This document shows positions 24,223 to 33,014 of a stretch of 64,000 nucleotides of DNA, piece after piece. Location of the stretch: positions 1-64,000 of the forward strand of contig DATKDI010000045.1 in NCBI GenBank assembly GCA_035512775.1. Reading direction: 5' to 3'. The first letter of the stretch is position 1, and each line of letters starts with the position of its first letter. The notes under the pieces were generated by a model. It was not told where the DNA came from, made no database searches, and was given only the letters and a program-made list of their open reading frames with translations. A program made the position numbers and the translations under genes. This DNA comes from JAJNBA01 sp035512775. Lineage in GTDB: Bacteria > Actinomycetota > UBA4738 > HRBIN12.

Positions 24223-25200
24223 ATGGAGCGCGGACCCATCTACGTCGCTGGACTGGAGCGGAGCGGGACGAGCCTCCTCTTCGCGCTCCTCGCATCCCAT
24301 CCGAATATCGCGATGACCAGACGGACCAACCTCTGGCGTCACTTCTACGGGCAGTACGGGGATCTGGCGGAACCGGCGAACCTCGAGCGCTGCTTGGAGA
24401 CGATGCGTCGGTACAAGCGCCTCGTGGTACTCGACCTGGACTACGACCGTCTCCGCACCGACTTCCGAACCGGCCCGCCGACCTACGCGGCGCTCTTCGC
24501 ATCTCTGGAACGCCAGGTCGCCGACCGCATGGACAAGCCGCGCTGGGGCGACAAGTCACTGCACACGGAGCACTACGCGGACGAGATCTTCGAGGCCTAC
24601 CCAGGGGCGCGGATCCTCCACATGATCCGAGACCCGCGGGACCGGTACGCGTCGTCGTACGTGCGCTGGAAGACCCGGCGTGGTGGCGTCGGCGCGGGCA
24701 CCGCCGAGTGGCTGTCGTCATCACGTCTCGCGCTGCGGAATCAGTGGCGGTATCCGGATCGATGCCGGACCGTCCGGTACGAGGCGCTCGCCATGGAGCC
24801 CGAGGTGTCGCTGCGCGAGATCAGCGGGTTCATCGGTGAGCCGTTCGCCCCCGGGATGCTCTCGATGGAGGGAGCCACGACCTTCCGTGACGAAGGGAGC
24901 AACAGCTCGTACGGTCCGCGCGAACCAGGGGTGATCTCGACGAGTTCGATCGGTCGCTTCCGCGAGGTGCTCACACCTCGGCAGGTCGCGGCCATCCAGT
25001 TCCTCGCGCGGCGCGACATGGGTTCATTCGGGTATCGACCCGAGCCGATCCGCCTGCCAGCCGGGCAGCGCGCGCGATTCGCCCTTCTCGATCTCCCACT
25101 GGAGCTGGCACATCTCGTGGCGTGGCGGGCACGAGAGCGCGCGCGGGACCGGGCCGGACGTCCGCTGCCCAGCTACCGCCTGGTGGAGCAGGCCGCATGA
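24223..25200 (+). CDS. PAPS-dependent sulfotransferase (subtype with RWGDKSLHTEHY)
   Basis: 325 residues. The 5' loop is ERSGTSLLF (11-19), followed by RWGDKSLHTEHYADEIFEAY, LHMIRDPRDRYASS and the 3' site CRTVRYEALAMEP. All expected elements of the family are present. It starts 2 bases after the preceding sulfotransferase and its stop overlaps the polymerase ATG. It is most like the protein at 42589, with which it shares RWGDKSLHTEHYA, RDPRDRYAS and GMLSMEGA-type segments. Confidence 0.92.
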   Translation: MERGPIYVAGLERSGTSLLFALLASHPNIAMTRRTNLWRHFYGQYGDLAEPANLERCLETMRRYKRLVVLDLDYDRLRTDFRTGPPTYAALFASLERQVADRMDKPRWGDKSLHTEHYADEIFEAYPGARILHMIRDPRDRYASSYVRWKTRRGGVGAGTAEWLSSSRLALRNQWRYPDRCRTVRYEALAMEPEVSLREISGFIGEPFAPGMLSMEGATTFRDEGSNSSYGPREPGVISTSSIGRFREVLTPRQVAAIQFLARRDMGSFGYRPEPIRLPAGQRARFALLDLPLELAHLVAWRARERARDRAGRPLPSYRLVEQAA

Positions 25201-26651
25201 CCACCTACAGCCCTCACGCGGCACGCCATCGAACCCGACTCGCGACCTGGCGGGCGGTCGCCACCGCGCTCGCCTGGGGAACAGCCGTGATCCTCCTCGG
25301 GACCGCCGTGGCGTACCTCGTGGCGGGGGGTCGCTGGTACCTGGCGCTCGGACTCCTGGTCTCGGTGCCGCTGATGATCCTCATCTTCCGGCAGCCGCTG
25401 GCGACGATCGCCCTCTGGGCGTTCGTCACGCCGTTCGTGAGCGTGACTGACGTTGGATCCGTGCGCCAGGTTTTCTGGCTCGTTCACAGGGGGCTGCCGC
25501 TGGTGGTCCTCCTCGTCATCGTGCTCGGATCGCTCTCTGGCGTCGATGAACGTCGCCTGCCTCGACTCGGGTGGCCCGAACTCCTGATGGCCGGTTACGT
25601 GGTCGCCAGCCTGCTGTCGATCGCCTATACGTCCGGCGAGGGCGCCGCGACCGGCTACCTGCTGTACGAGCGGGTGATCGTGCCGATGTGCCTCTACCTG
25701 ATCGTCCGGCTGCTCCAACCGAGCTGGGACGACGTCCGGCGGGTGGTCCCGGTGGCGATGTTCGTTCTCGTGACGCAGTCGGTGGTGGGAATCCTGTCCT
25801 GGGTCGTCCCGGGTGTGCTCCCGCGGATGTGGCTGTCGCATGTCGGAGAGCGCACCGTCGGCACGTTCGGTGATCCCGACGTCTTCGGCACGACGATGCT
25901 CGTCTGCGGATGGCTGATCCTGCACGGGGGGCTGTCGACCTCCTTTCGAACGCGGGATCGCGTCTGGCCAGTGCTCGGGTTCTCTCTCGCGATGCTGATG
26001 ACGTTCCTCACCTTCTCGCGGGGCAACTGGCTCGCGGGGCTCGTCGTGCTCGCGGGCGTGCTCTGGCTGTACCGTCGTCTCGCGCGCCTCGTGATCGGGG
26101 TCGTGGTCGCGATCGTGGTGCTCCTGCTGGCCTCGGGTGTGCTCACCGAGCAGCTCGAGTTCGCTCAGAGGCGTCTGGCATCGGAGAAGTCCGAGGAGGC
26201 GGCTCTGTCCCGACTCCCGGTCGCGGTCGCGGGGATCCGCATGTTCGAGGAGAAGCCGCTCGTCGGGTGGGGGTACGGCAACTTCGATCTGTATTCGCGT
26301 CGCTACCAGACGAGGGTCGCCGATCTCGTCTCCGCGGAGAAGCCACACTCATCTCACAATCTCTTCCTGTCGATCCTGGCCGAACAGGGGGCCGTCGGGT
26401 TCGCGCTGTTCGTGGGGCCGATGATGTTGTGGTTCTTCCGGTTCCGATCGAGCGCACCGAACATGCTCTCTCAACAGCGAACGTTCGTCGCCGGTCTGTG
26501 GCTGCTGATCGCCGCCTACGTGTTGGTCAACAACTTCTCGGTGATGCGGACGCCGTTCGGTCTCGGCCTCTGGTGGCTCGCTCTCGGCGCGATCGCCGCG
26601 ACCGTCTCCCGAGCCCAGCTGAACACCGATCGACGGTCGGAGGCGCCATGA
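25197..26651 (+). CDS. O-antigen ligase/polymerase-like membrane protein (Wzy type)
   Basis: 484 residues with about 11 membrane helices. A long periplasm-facing loop (about 300-400) carries the Wzy/WaaL-type signature: PVAVAGIRMFEEKPLVGWG...PHSSHNLFLSILAEQGAVG, the H-N-x-x-L element of this family. In this context it is the polymerase joining repeat units rather than a lipopolysaccharide ligase, since no LPS genes are present. It overlaps both neighbours by 4 bases. Confidence 0.9.
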   Translation: MTTYSPHAARHRTRLATWRAVATALAWGTAVILLGTAVAYLVAGGRWYLALGLLVSVPLMILIFRQPLATIALWAFVTPFVSVTDVGSVRQVFWLVHRGLPLVVLLVIVLGSLSGVDERRLPRLGWPELLMAGYVVASLLSIAYTSGEGAATGYLLYERVIVPMCLYLIVRLLQPSWDDVRRVVPVAMFVLVTQSVVGILSWVVPGVLPRMWLSHVGERTVGTFGDPDVFGTTMLVCGWLILHGGLSTSFRTRDRVWPVLGFSLAMLMTFLTFSRGNWLAGLVVLAGVLWLYRRLARLVIGVVVAIVVLLLASGVLTEQLEFAQRRLASEKSEEAALSRLPVAVAGIRMFEEKPLVGWGYGNFDLYSRRYQTRVADLVSAEKPHSSHNLFLSILAEQGAVGFALFVGPMMLWFFRFRSSAPNMLSQQRTFVAGLWLLIAAYVLVNNFSVMRTPFGLGLWWLALGAIAATVSRAQLNTDRRSEAP

Positions 26652-27883
26652 GCTCGCAGAGGTCGGAGCGACCGTCACCGGCACTGGCCTATGTGATCGG
26701 CACCTACCCGATACCCACGACGACGTTCATCGACCGTGAGATCGATGCCCTGCGTCGTCTCGGCGTCTCTATCCAGGTGCTCTCGATCCGTCGACCAGGC
26801 CTTCCGTTGCTCTCCGGCTCGCAACGACAACGCCTCGAAGAGGTGCACTACGTCCTGCCCGCTCGGATCGGGGATCTGCTCCGGAGCCACGCGGGCTTCC
26901 TGCGTTCCCGGCCGGTCGTCTACCTGACCACGTTCGCCCGTCTGGTGACACGACCACATCCCAGCGTTCGGGCTCGGGTCCGGACCGTCCTCCACTTCGG
27001 CCTCGGCGTCCACGTCGCCCGGCTCCTCCAGGATCGCTACCCCTCCGATCACGTGCACGCTCACTTCGTCGACCGGGCTGCACTCGTCGCGTTGGTCGCC
27101 GGACGCCTGCTGGACCGTTCCTTCAGCGCGACCGCGCACGCCAACGACATCTACGTGGACCCGATCCTGCTGCCTGAGAAGATCGCCTCTGCGAAGTTCA
27201 TCGCCACCTGTACGCGATACAACGACACGCATCTTCGCTCCCTCGCGAACGGAGCCTCGGACAAGGTCCGGTGCGTCTACCACGGGATCGATCTCCGCGA
27301 CTTCAGCCCGGGGTCGAGTCGGCGCCACGATGCCCCGCTGATCCTGTCCGTGGGCCAGTTGAAGGAGAAGAAGGGGTTCGGTGATCTCCTCGATGCGTGC
27401 CGGATCCTGGTCGATCGTGAGGTCCCGTTCGTCTGCGAGATCGTCGGCGAGGGTCCGCTTCGAGCCTCGTTGCAGGCACGGATCGCCGATCTCGACCTCG
27501 ACCCGTATGTCCGGCTCGTAGGTGGGCTCCCGCACGACGAGGTGATCCGCAAGTACCGCGAAGCAACGATCTTCGTGCTCCCCTGTGTCACAGGACCGGA
27601 CGGCGACCGAGACGGGATCCCGAACGTGATCATCGAGGCGATGGCGATGGGGCTCCCGGTGGTGTCCACGCGACACTCGGGGATCCCCGAGGCCGTACAC
27701 GACGAGCGGACAGGTTTGCTCGTCCCGAAGGCGGACCCGGAGGCCCTGGCGCTCGCGATCCTGCGACTCCTCAGCGACTGGAAGCTCCGCGACCGGCTGG
27801 GTGGTCGAGGCCGCGAGCGGGTGAGCGTGCTATTCGACGTGGACACGAACGCGAAGGCGCTCCTGGCTGCGGTGATGGCATGA
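26648..27883 (+). CDS. GT4-family glycosyltransferase (WcaL/AmsK-like)
   Basis: 411 residues in two Rossmann-like halves. HVHAHFVDRAALVALVAG and the TAHANDIYVDP segment are typical of GT4 enzymes of the colanic acid WcaL/AmsK group. The donor-site motif follows: LSVGQLKEKKGFGDLL, then the E-x7-E element in GIPNVIIEAMAMGLPVVST. It adds a sugar to the lipid-linked repeat unit on the cytoplasmic face. It overlaps the genes on both sides by 4 bases. Confidence 0.9.
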   Translation: MSSQRSERPSPALAYVIGTYPIPTTTFIDREIDALRRLGVSIQVLSIRRPGLPLLSGSQRQRLEEVHYVLPARIGDLLRSHAGFLRSRPVVYLTTFARLVTRPHPSVRARVRTVLHFGLGVHVARLLQDRYPSDHVHAHFVDRAALVALVAGRLLDRSFSATAHANDIYVDPILLPEKIASAKFIATCTRYNDTHLRSLANGASDKVRCVYHGIDLRDFSPGSSRRHDAPLILSVGQLKEKKGFGDLLDACRILVDREVPFVCEIVGEGPLRASLQARIADLDLDPYVRLVGGLPHDEVIRKYREATIFVLPCVTGPDGDRDGIPNVIIEAMAMGLPVVSTRHSGIPEAVHDERTGLLVPKADPEALALAILRLLSDWKLRDRLGGRGRERVSVLFDVDTNAKALLAAVMA

Positions 27884-28950
27884 GCGAGACGATCGAGGCC
27901 GCGCCGGAGACTCGGATCCTCGGTCCCGACGCCCTGTTCCTCGTCTGGGGCCCACCGAGCCACGGCCCGAGGAGCCAGGTTTTCGCCCGGGAGCTCGGGA
28001 TCGAGATCCGTTTCATCACGTCCTTCCGACGCCGAGGAGCGATCGTCGCTCCGTTCAAGTACCTGTCGATGGCGGCCAAGACCGTCCGGCTGCTGGCCGC
28101 ACGACGTCCTCGAGTGGTCTTCGTGCAGAGCCCACCGACGATCGCCGTGGCGACGGTGTGGGCATTCGCGGTGCTCACCGGCGCTCGCTTCTTCATCGAT
28201 ACCCACAGCGCGGCGATGCTGTCGTCGTACTGGACCCGGCCGGCGTGGCTCCACCGTCTGATCGCTCGACGGGCCGCGGCGACGATCGTGACGAACCAGT
28301 ACTTCGCGCGCCGGATCCGCGAGCAGGGCGGGACCGCCCTCGTGATCCCCGACATCCCGACGTCCTTCCGGATCGGTGAGCCGTTCGAGGTCGAAGGGAA
28401 CTTCACGGTCATGGTGGTGAATTCGTTCGCCCCCGACGAGCCGCTGTCCGAGATCGTCGCGGCAGCGAGGGAGCTCCCCGGCGTCTCCTTCTACGTGACC
28501 GGCGATCCGAACCGGGCGGGCGAGGCGATCCCGCGACCCCTCCCCGTCAACGTGCGGCTGACGGGGTTCCTCCCGGACCCGACGTACTACGCCCTGATGG
28601 CCTCATGTCAAGCGGTGATGTGCCTGACCACGAGGGATCACACGATGCAACGTGGCGCGTGCGAGGCGCTCTGGATGAGCACCCCGATCGTGACGTCACG
28701 TTGGCCGCTCCTCCAGGAGTACTTCAGCTCGGGAACCGTTCACGTCGCCGAGAACACAACCGAGATCCGCGATGGCATCCAGCGGATGGTTCGGGAGTAC
28801 GAGGAGTACCAGGTGGGGATCCGCCGCCTCGCAGCGGAACGGAGACGCGGCTGGTGGGACGCGATCGCTTCGCTCGTGTCCCTGGTGGAAGCACCGGCGC
28901 GCGACCCAGCGACGTCGGTCCTGCGGCGACGAGCGCGGAGGAGCGGATGA
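27880..28950 (+). CDS. Glycosyltransferase, GT4-like
   Basis: 356 residues with a GT-B layout. The N-terminal half has VVFVQSPPTIAVATVWAFAVLTGARFFIDTHS-type strands; the C-terminal half has VMVVNSFAPDEPLSEIVAAA, VRLTGFLPDPTYYALMASC and the acidic RGACEALWMSTPIVTS. The donor motif is shorter than in classical GT4 proteins, so the family assignment is firm but the sugar is unknown. It sits between the WcaL-like transferase and the nucleotide-sugar dehydrogenase with 4-base overlaps. Confidence 0.82.
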   Translation: MSETIEAAPETRILGPDALFLVWGPPSHGPRSQVFARELGIEIRFITSFRRRGAIVAPFKYLSMAAKTVRLLAARRPRVVFVQSPPTIAVATVWAFAVLTGARFFIDTHSAAMLSSYWTRPAWLHRLIARRAAATIVTNQYFARRIREQGGTALVIPDIPTSFRIGEPFEVEGNFTVMVVNSFAPDEPLSEIVAAARELPGVSFYVTGDPNRAGEAIPRPLPVNVRLTGFLPDPTYYALMASCQAVMCLTTRDHTMQRGACEALWMSTPIVTSRWPLLQEYFSSGTVHVAENTTEIRDGIQRMVREYEEYQVGIRRLAAERRRGWWDAIASLVSLVEAPARDPATSVLRRRARRSG

Positions 28951-30260
28951 TGAAGGTAAGCGTGTTCGGCCTCGGATACGTTGGGGCGGTTTCGGCAGGT
29001 GCATTGGCTCGCAACGGCCATCAGATCATCGGTGTGGACCCGAACCTCACGAAGGTAGAGATGGTCGCCGCCGGCGCGAGCCCCGTGATCGAAGCGGGGC
29101 TCGATGGGTTGATCGCTCAAGGCGTTTCGTCCGGCACGATCAGAGCCACGACCAGTGCGGAGGAGGCGATCGCCGGGTCGGAGCTGTCGATGATCTGCGT
29201 CGGCACTCCGAGCAACGGGAACGGCAGCCTCGACCTCAGTCACGTCGAGAAGGTCTGCCAGGAGATCGGGATCGCGCTCGCGGCGAGAACGGAGCCGCAC
29301 GTCGTCGTCGTCCGGAGCACGATGCTCCCGGGCAGCACCGAGGAGGTCGTGATCCCGACGCTCGAAGCGGCATCGGGGAGGCGACTCGGCCCGGACCTCG
29401 GCATCTGCGTGAACCCCGAGTTCCTCCGGGAGGGCTCTTCGATCAAGGACTTCTTCGACCCTGCCTTCACGTTGATCGGCGGCAACGACGGTCGTGCGAC
29501 CGACCTCGTGAGGAGCCTCTACGCAGCGATCGGCGCGCCGGTCATCGTGGTCCCGTATCGGGAGGCGGAGATGATCAAGTACGCCTCCAACGCGTTCCAC
29601 GCGCTGAAGATCACGTTCGCGAACGAGATCGGGAACATCGCTCGCGAGCAGGGGATCGACAGCCATCGCGTGATGGAGATCTTGTGCCGGGACACGAATC
29701 TGAACATCTCGCCGGCGTACCTGCGTCCCGGCTTCGCGTTCGGCGGGTCCTGCCTGCCGAAGGACCTCCGGGCACTCGTCTACCAGGCGAGGCGTTCCGA
29801 CGTCGATGCACCGGTGCTCGAGGCGATCGGCAGGAGCAATCAGGGACAGATCGATCGGGCGCTCACGATGGTGATGCGCACCGGCCACAAGCGCGTCGGG
29901 GTGCTGGGGTTCTCGTTCAAGGCCGGGACGGATGATCTGCGGGAGAGCCCGATGGTGGAGTTGATCGAGCGGCTGATCGGCAAGGGATACGAGCTCAGGG
30001 TGTTCGATAGGAACGTCTCGCTGGCGAACCTCCAGGGCGCGAACCGCGAGTACATCGAACGCGAGATCCCTCACATCGCATCGCTGATGGCCGGATCGGT
30101 CGACGACGTGCTCGCCGGGAGCGACGTCATCGTGATCGGTAACGGTGATCCGGAGTTCGTGCGCGCGATCGACGAGGCGCGGGAAGATCAGGTCATCGTC
30201 GACCTGGTGCGGGTCGGGACCGGCGACACCCGGGCTCGTTACGAGGGGATCTGCTGGTAG
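28947..30260 (+). CDS. Nucleotide-sugar 6-dehydrogenase, GDP-mannose type (AlgD-like)
   Basis: 437 residues in the three-domain layout of UDP-glucose/GDP-mannose dehydrogenases. NAD is bound at VFGLGYVGAVSAGALA (5-20). Catalytic Cys269 lies in RPGFAFGGSCLPKDLRAL, a wording closest to AlgD (GDP-mannose 6-dehydrogenase) rather than to UDP-glucose or UDP-GlcNAc enzymes. FSFKAGTDDLRESP follows. The product is a uronic-acid nucleotide, so the polymer probably contains uronate. The ATG overlaps the preceding stop and has GGAGG upstream. The last 68 bases overlap the 3' end of the convergent glycosyltransferase gene. Confidence 0.92.
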   Translation: MMKVSVFGLGYVGAVSAGALARNGHQIIGVDPNLTKVEMVAAGASPVIEAGLDGLIAQGVSSGTIRATTSAEEAIAGSELSMICVGTPSNGNGSLDLSHVEKVCQEIGIALAARTEPHVVVVRSTMLPGSTEEVVIPTLEAASGRRLGPDLGICVNPEFLREGSSIKDFFDPAFTLIGGNDGRATDLVRSLYAAIGAPVIVVPYREAEMIKYASNAFHALKITFANEIGNIAREQGIDSHRVMEILCRDTNLNISPAYLRPGFAFGGSCLPKDLRALVYQARRSDVDAPVLEAIGRSNQGQIDRALTMVMRTGHKRVGVLGFSFKAGTDDLRESPMVELIERLIGKGYELRVFDRNVSLANLQGANREYIEREIPHIASLMAGSVDDVLAGSDVIVIGNGDPEFVRAIDEAREDQVIVDLVRVGTGDTRARYEGICW

Positions 30261-31494
30261 GTCGCTCAGACGGGGCGAGCCACGCCCTCCGCCCCTCGGC
30301 CAGGCTCCGGACGAGCTCCACGTACTCGCCGCTCATCCGTTGCCAGTTATACCGGTCCGTGAACCGACGGCTCCGCCGAGCCAGCTCGGCTCGCCGCTCG
30401 GGGTTCCTCGCGAGCTCGCGGATACATCGGGCGAGATCCTCGGCATCGCCCGGCTCGAAGAGCGCGACCATCGCGTCGCCGAAGTACGCCTCGATCGCGG
30501 TGGTCCGAGCGGCGACGCACGGGAGCTGGAGAGCCGCGTACTCCATCAGCTTCGTGGGGATGATCCCGTCCGTGAAGACGTCGTTCCGGTACGGAACGAC
30601 CGCGACGTCGGCGGCGGCGATGACGCCGGCCAACTCTGTCTCCGGCACGGCTCGATCGTCGAGCTCAACGTACTTCTCGAGGCCCAGCCGTCGCCGCAGC
30701 TCGATCAGCGTGGGACGGTGGTCGCCGGTCCCTCGGATCGTCAGCCGGATCTCCGGCAACTCGTCCTTCAGCCGACCGACCGCCCGGATCGCGAGATCCA
30801 GCCCATATCGCTCCGTGACCGTCCCGTGGTAGATCAGCCGGAAGGTGGAGGCGTCGCTGCGGGAGTGGCCGTTTGGCCGGAAGACGCGATCGTCCGCGAC
30901 GTTCATCACCACGCTGCAGCGATCGGATGGAACGCCGCGTTCGATCAGTGCGTTCCGCCAGTGATCGCTGACCGTGATCACGTGGTCGGCGAAACCGCAG
31001 GCCAGGCGTTCCTGCCAGCGGATCACCCGTGCGATCGCACGCGCCCGCCGCCCGCCGAAGCGGGCAGCGAAGAACTCCGGCATCAGGTCGTGGAGATCGA
31101 GGATCACCGGCACGCCTCGGAGCTTCGGCACGATGGCGGAGAACACGAGGAAGTCGGGTAGGTTGTGGACCTGGACCGCTCGGTACGGGTGTCGAAGATG
31201 CAGCCTCGACAGACGGATCGTGGCCCGCGCGAAGAACTGGGCGTAGGACCAGAACTGTCTTGCGAGGCTGCGCTTGTCCAGCCGAACCGGGAGTCGATGG
31301 ACCTCCACGCCGCGGTAGCGCTCTCGCGGTGCCTCGCCCGGGCCGCGGAGACACAGGACGTCGACGTCGTGGCCAGCCTGAACCAACGCCTCGGCCTGGC
31401 GCTGGACGCGCGTCTCCGTGAGCGGGTAGTACGCGTGCACCACCATGCAGTGGCGCGGGCGTCCGCCCGTGAGACGTCCGGTCATCCCACTCAC
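30193..31494 (-). CDS. GT4-family glycosyltransferase
   Basis: 433 residues. The N-terminal half has YYPLTETRVQRQAEALVQAGHDVDV and VQVHNLPDFLVFSAIVPKLRG; the C-terminal half has IYHGTVTERYGLDLAIRA and GIIPTKLMEYAALQLPCVA, both regular GT4 signatures. The last 40 residues are Arg/Pro/Ser-rich and are encoded in the region overlapping the convergent dehydrogenase gene. The GTG start overlaps the preceding stop (GTGA), so it is the last member of the six-gene minus-strand operon. Confidence 0.9.
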   Translation of the reverse strand: MSGMTGRLTGGRPRHCMVVHAYYPLTETRVQRQAEALVQAGHDVDVLCLRGPGEAPRERYRGVEVHRLPVRLDKRSLARQFWSYAQFFARATIRLSRLHLRHPYRAVQVHNLPDFLVFSAIVPKLRGVPVILDLHDLMPEFFAARFGGRRARAIARVIRWQERLACGFADHVITVSDHWRNALIERGVPSDRCSVVMNVADDRVFRPNGHSRSDASTFRLIYHGTVTERYGLDLAIRAVGRLKDELPEIRLTIRGTGDHRPTLIELRRRLGLEKYVELDDRAVPETELAGVIAAADVAVVPYRNDVFTDGIIPTKLMEYAALQLPCVAARTTAIEAYFGDAMVALFEPGDAEDLARCIRELARNPERRAELARRSRRFTDRYNWQRMSGEYVELVRSLAEGRRAWLAPSERPTSRSPRNEPGCRRSRPAPGRR

Positions 31495-33014
31495 GCCGCC
31501 TGGACCTCGAACGCGCCGAGGTCGGGCTCCCCGTCCCGCGGACGTCCCAGTATGTCGGTCGGCGGCGCGGGTATCGGCAGCGCGCGGCCGACGGCCGGGC
31601 TCTCCTCGGGGATCTCTCCGTAGGTGATAACCAGCCGAGCGAACTCATCGAGGATCGAGGAGGCCCCGCTTCGGAATGACGTTTCCTCCCAGACCGGAAC
31701 GACCACCGACCTGTGGTCGGTGGGCAGGAGCGGGTCGCGCACGACCCGGCGAGCGTCGTGGCGGAGCGGGCTCACGAGGTCGCCGCCGGGGATCTTCCGA
31801 CCGCCGTTCCAGTAGAGGTTGTTCTCGAGCGCGAGGGTGGTCGTGTCCACGCGATCCCCGTCCGAGAACGACCCCATCGTGCCGGTGGGATCCGACCAGA
31901 TGTTGTTGCGGAACCGGATCGCCTGGTTGCGTGGGTTCCTTCCCTTGCGGTCCATCTCGAACGCGTAGGCGTCGGCCGGCAGGTCCCCGATGACCGTGTT
32001 GTTCGCGAACGTGACGTCTCGAGCGCCGTACACCGTGAGCGGCGCGATCACGTCGGCTCGGGAGTTCCCTATCATCAGGTTGTTCTGGATCCACACGTGC
32101 TCAGCCTCGTGATACGGCTTCCCGTCGTTCCCGATCCCGACGAAGCTCTCGGTCCCGCCTTGCCAGTTCAAGAAGACGTTGCGACGGATCGCGATCCGCT
32201 CGCTCCCTCGGAGGCCGTCGTCGCCCTCGTTGCTGTCCTTCACGACGATGAAGTGCTTCGTCGTGCCGGGGCTCTTCCGGCCGCTCGCCCCGAAGGCATT
32301 GAAGAACACGTTCCGCTCGATGACGACGTTCGTCACGCTGTTCACGTCGATGTGCTGCTCGTTCGCCCCTTGGTTGTAGAACACGTTTCCTCGCACCGTG
32401 ATCGCACGCGCCCGGCTGCGGATCTTCATGAGGTCCTCGTCGAAGGAGTCATGGAGGATGTTGTTCAGGAACGTGATCCGATGAGGCGCGGGCTGGTTGG
32501 CGGTGTCGCCGGAGACGTAGACGGCCACTCCCGACCCTCCGGCCACCTGCCGGATGCGGAAACCGGTGAAGGTCATCAGGCTGGCCGCGTCTCCGATGTC
32601 CAGGACCATCCGCCTGCTCTGCAGGATCGCCCGATAGTCGTTCACGGCCCGGAACACCGTTCGTTCGCTGAAGCGCCGCTCGATCTCACTGGTGCCTCGG
32701 TAGACGCCGTCCTCGAACCACACGGTGCATCCGCGATCGGGGACGGCCTCCACCGCGTGTTCGAGGGTGGCCCAAGGCGCGTTCGGGCCGCCGGGATCCC
32801 GGTCGTCGCCCGTCGGCGCCACCCATCGGGTGCACTCGCCGGCACCCGCCGTCGTCGCACCCGCGCGGTCACCGGTCGGCACCTTCGCCGGCTGCCCGGC
32901 TGACCGGGAGCCATCGGAGCCGGCGAGCTGTGGCACGACGATCGCGGCCGCGATCGCCACCGCCAGCGCGCCGGTCGTCCCGATCGTGCGGGTGCTGGCC
33001 ACCGCTCTCCTCAT
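31491..33014 (-). CDS. Secreted right-handed beta-helix protein (polysaccharide lyase/epimerase-like)
   Basis: 507 residues. A signal-anchor or signal peptide (about 8-30) is followed by a Gly/Ala-rich linker and WVAPTGDDRDPGGPNAPWATLEHAV, the typical opening of pectin-lyase-fold proteins. About ten short coils then repeat an 'xxNN-hydrophobic' pattern (FLNNILHDS, RGNVFYNQ, ERNVFFNAF, RRNVFLNWQ, QNNLMIGN, ANNTVIGD, RNNIWSD, ENNLYWN). This fold is shared by polysaccharide lyases and mannuronan epimerases, so it may cleave or modify the exported polymer. No catalytic triad can be assigned by eye. Confidence 0.82.
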   Translation of the reverse strand: MRRAVASTRTIGTTGALAVAIAAAIVVPQLAGSDGSRSAGQPAKVPTGDRAGATTAGAGECTRWVAPTGDDRDPGGPNAPWATLEHAVEAVPDRGCTVWFEDGVYRGTSEIERRFSERTVFRAVNDYRAILQSRRMVLDIGDAASLMTFTGFRIRQVAGGSGVAVYVSGDTANQPAPHRITFLNNILHDSFDEDLMKIRSRARAITVRGNVFYNQGANEQHIDVNSVTNVVIERNVFFNAFGASGRKSPGTTKHFIVVKDSNEGDDGLRGSERIAIRRNVFLNWQGGTESFVGIGNDGKPYHEAEHVWIQNNLMIGNSRADVIAPLTVYGARDVTFANNTVIGDLPADAYAFEMDRKGRNPRNQAIRFRNNIWSDPTGTMGSFSDGDRVDTTTLALENNLYWNGGRKIPGGDLVSPLRHDARRVVRDPLLPTDHRSVVVPVWEETSFRSGASSILDEFARLVITYGEIPEESPAVGRALPIPAPPTDILGRPRDGEPDLGAFEVQAA

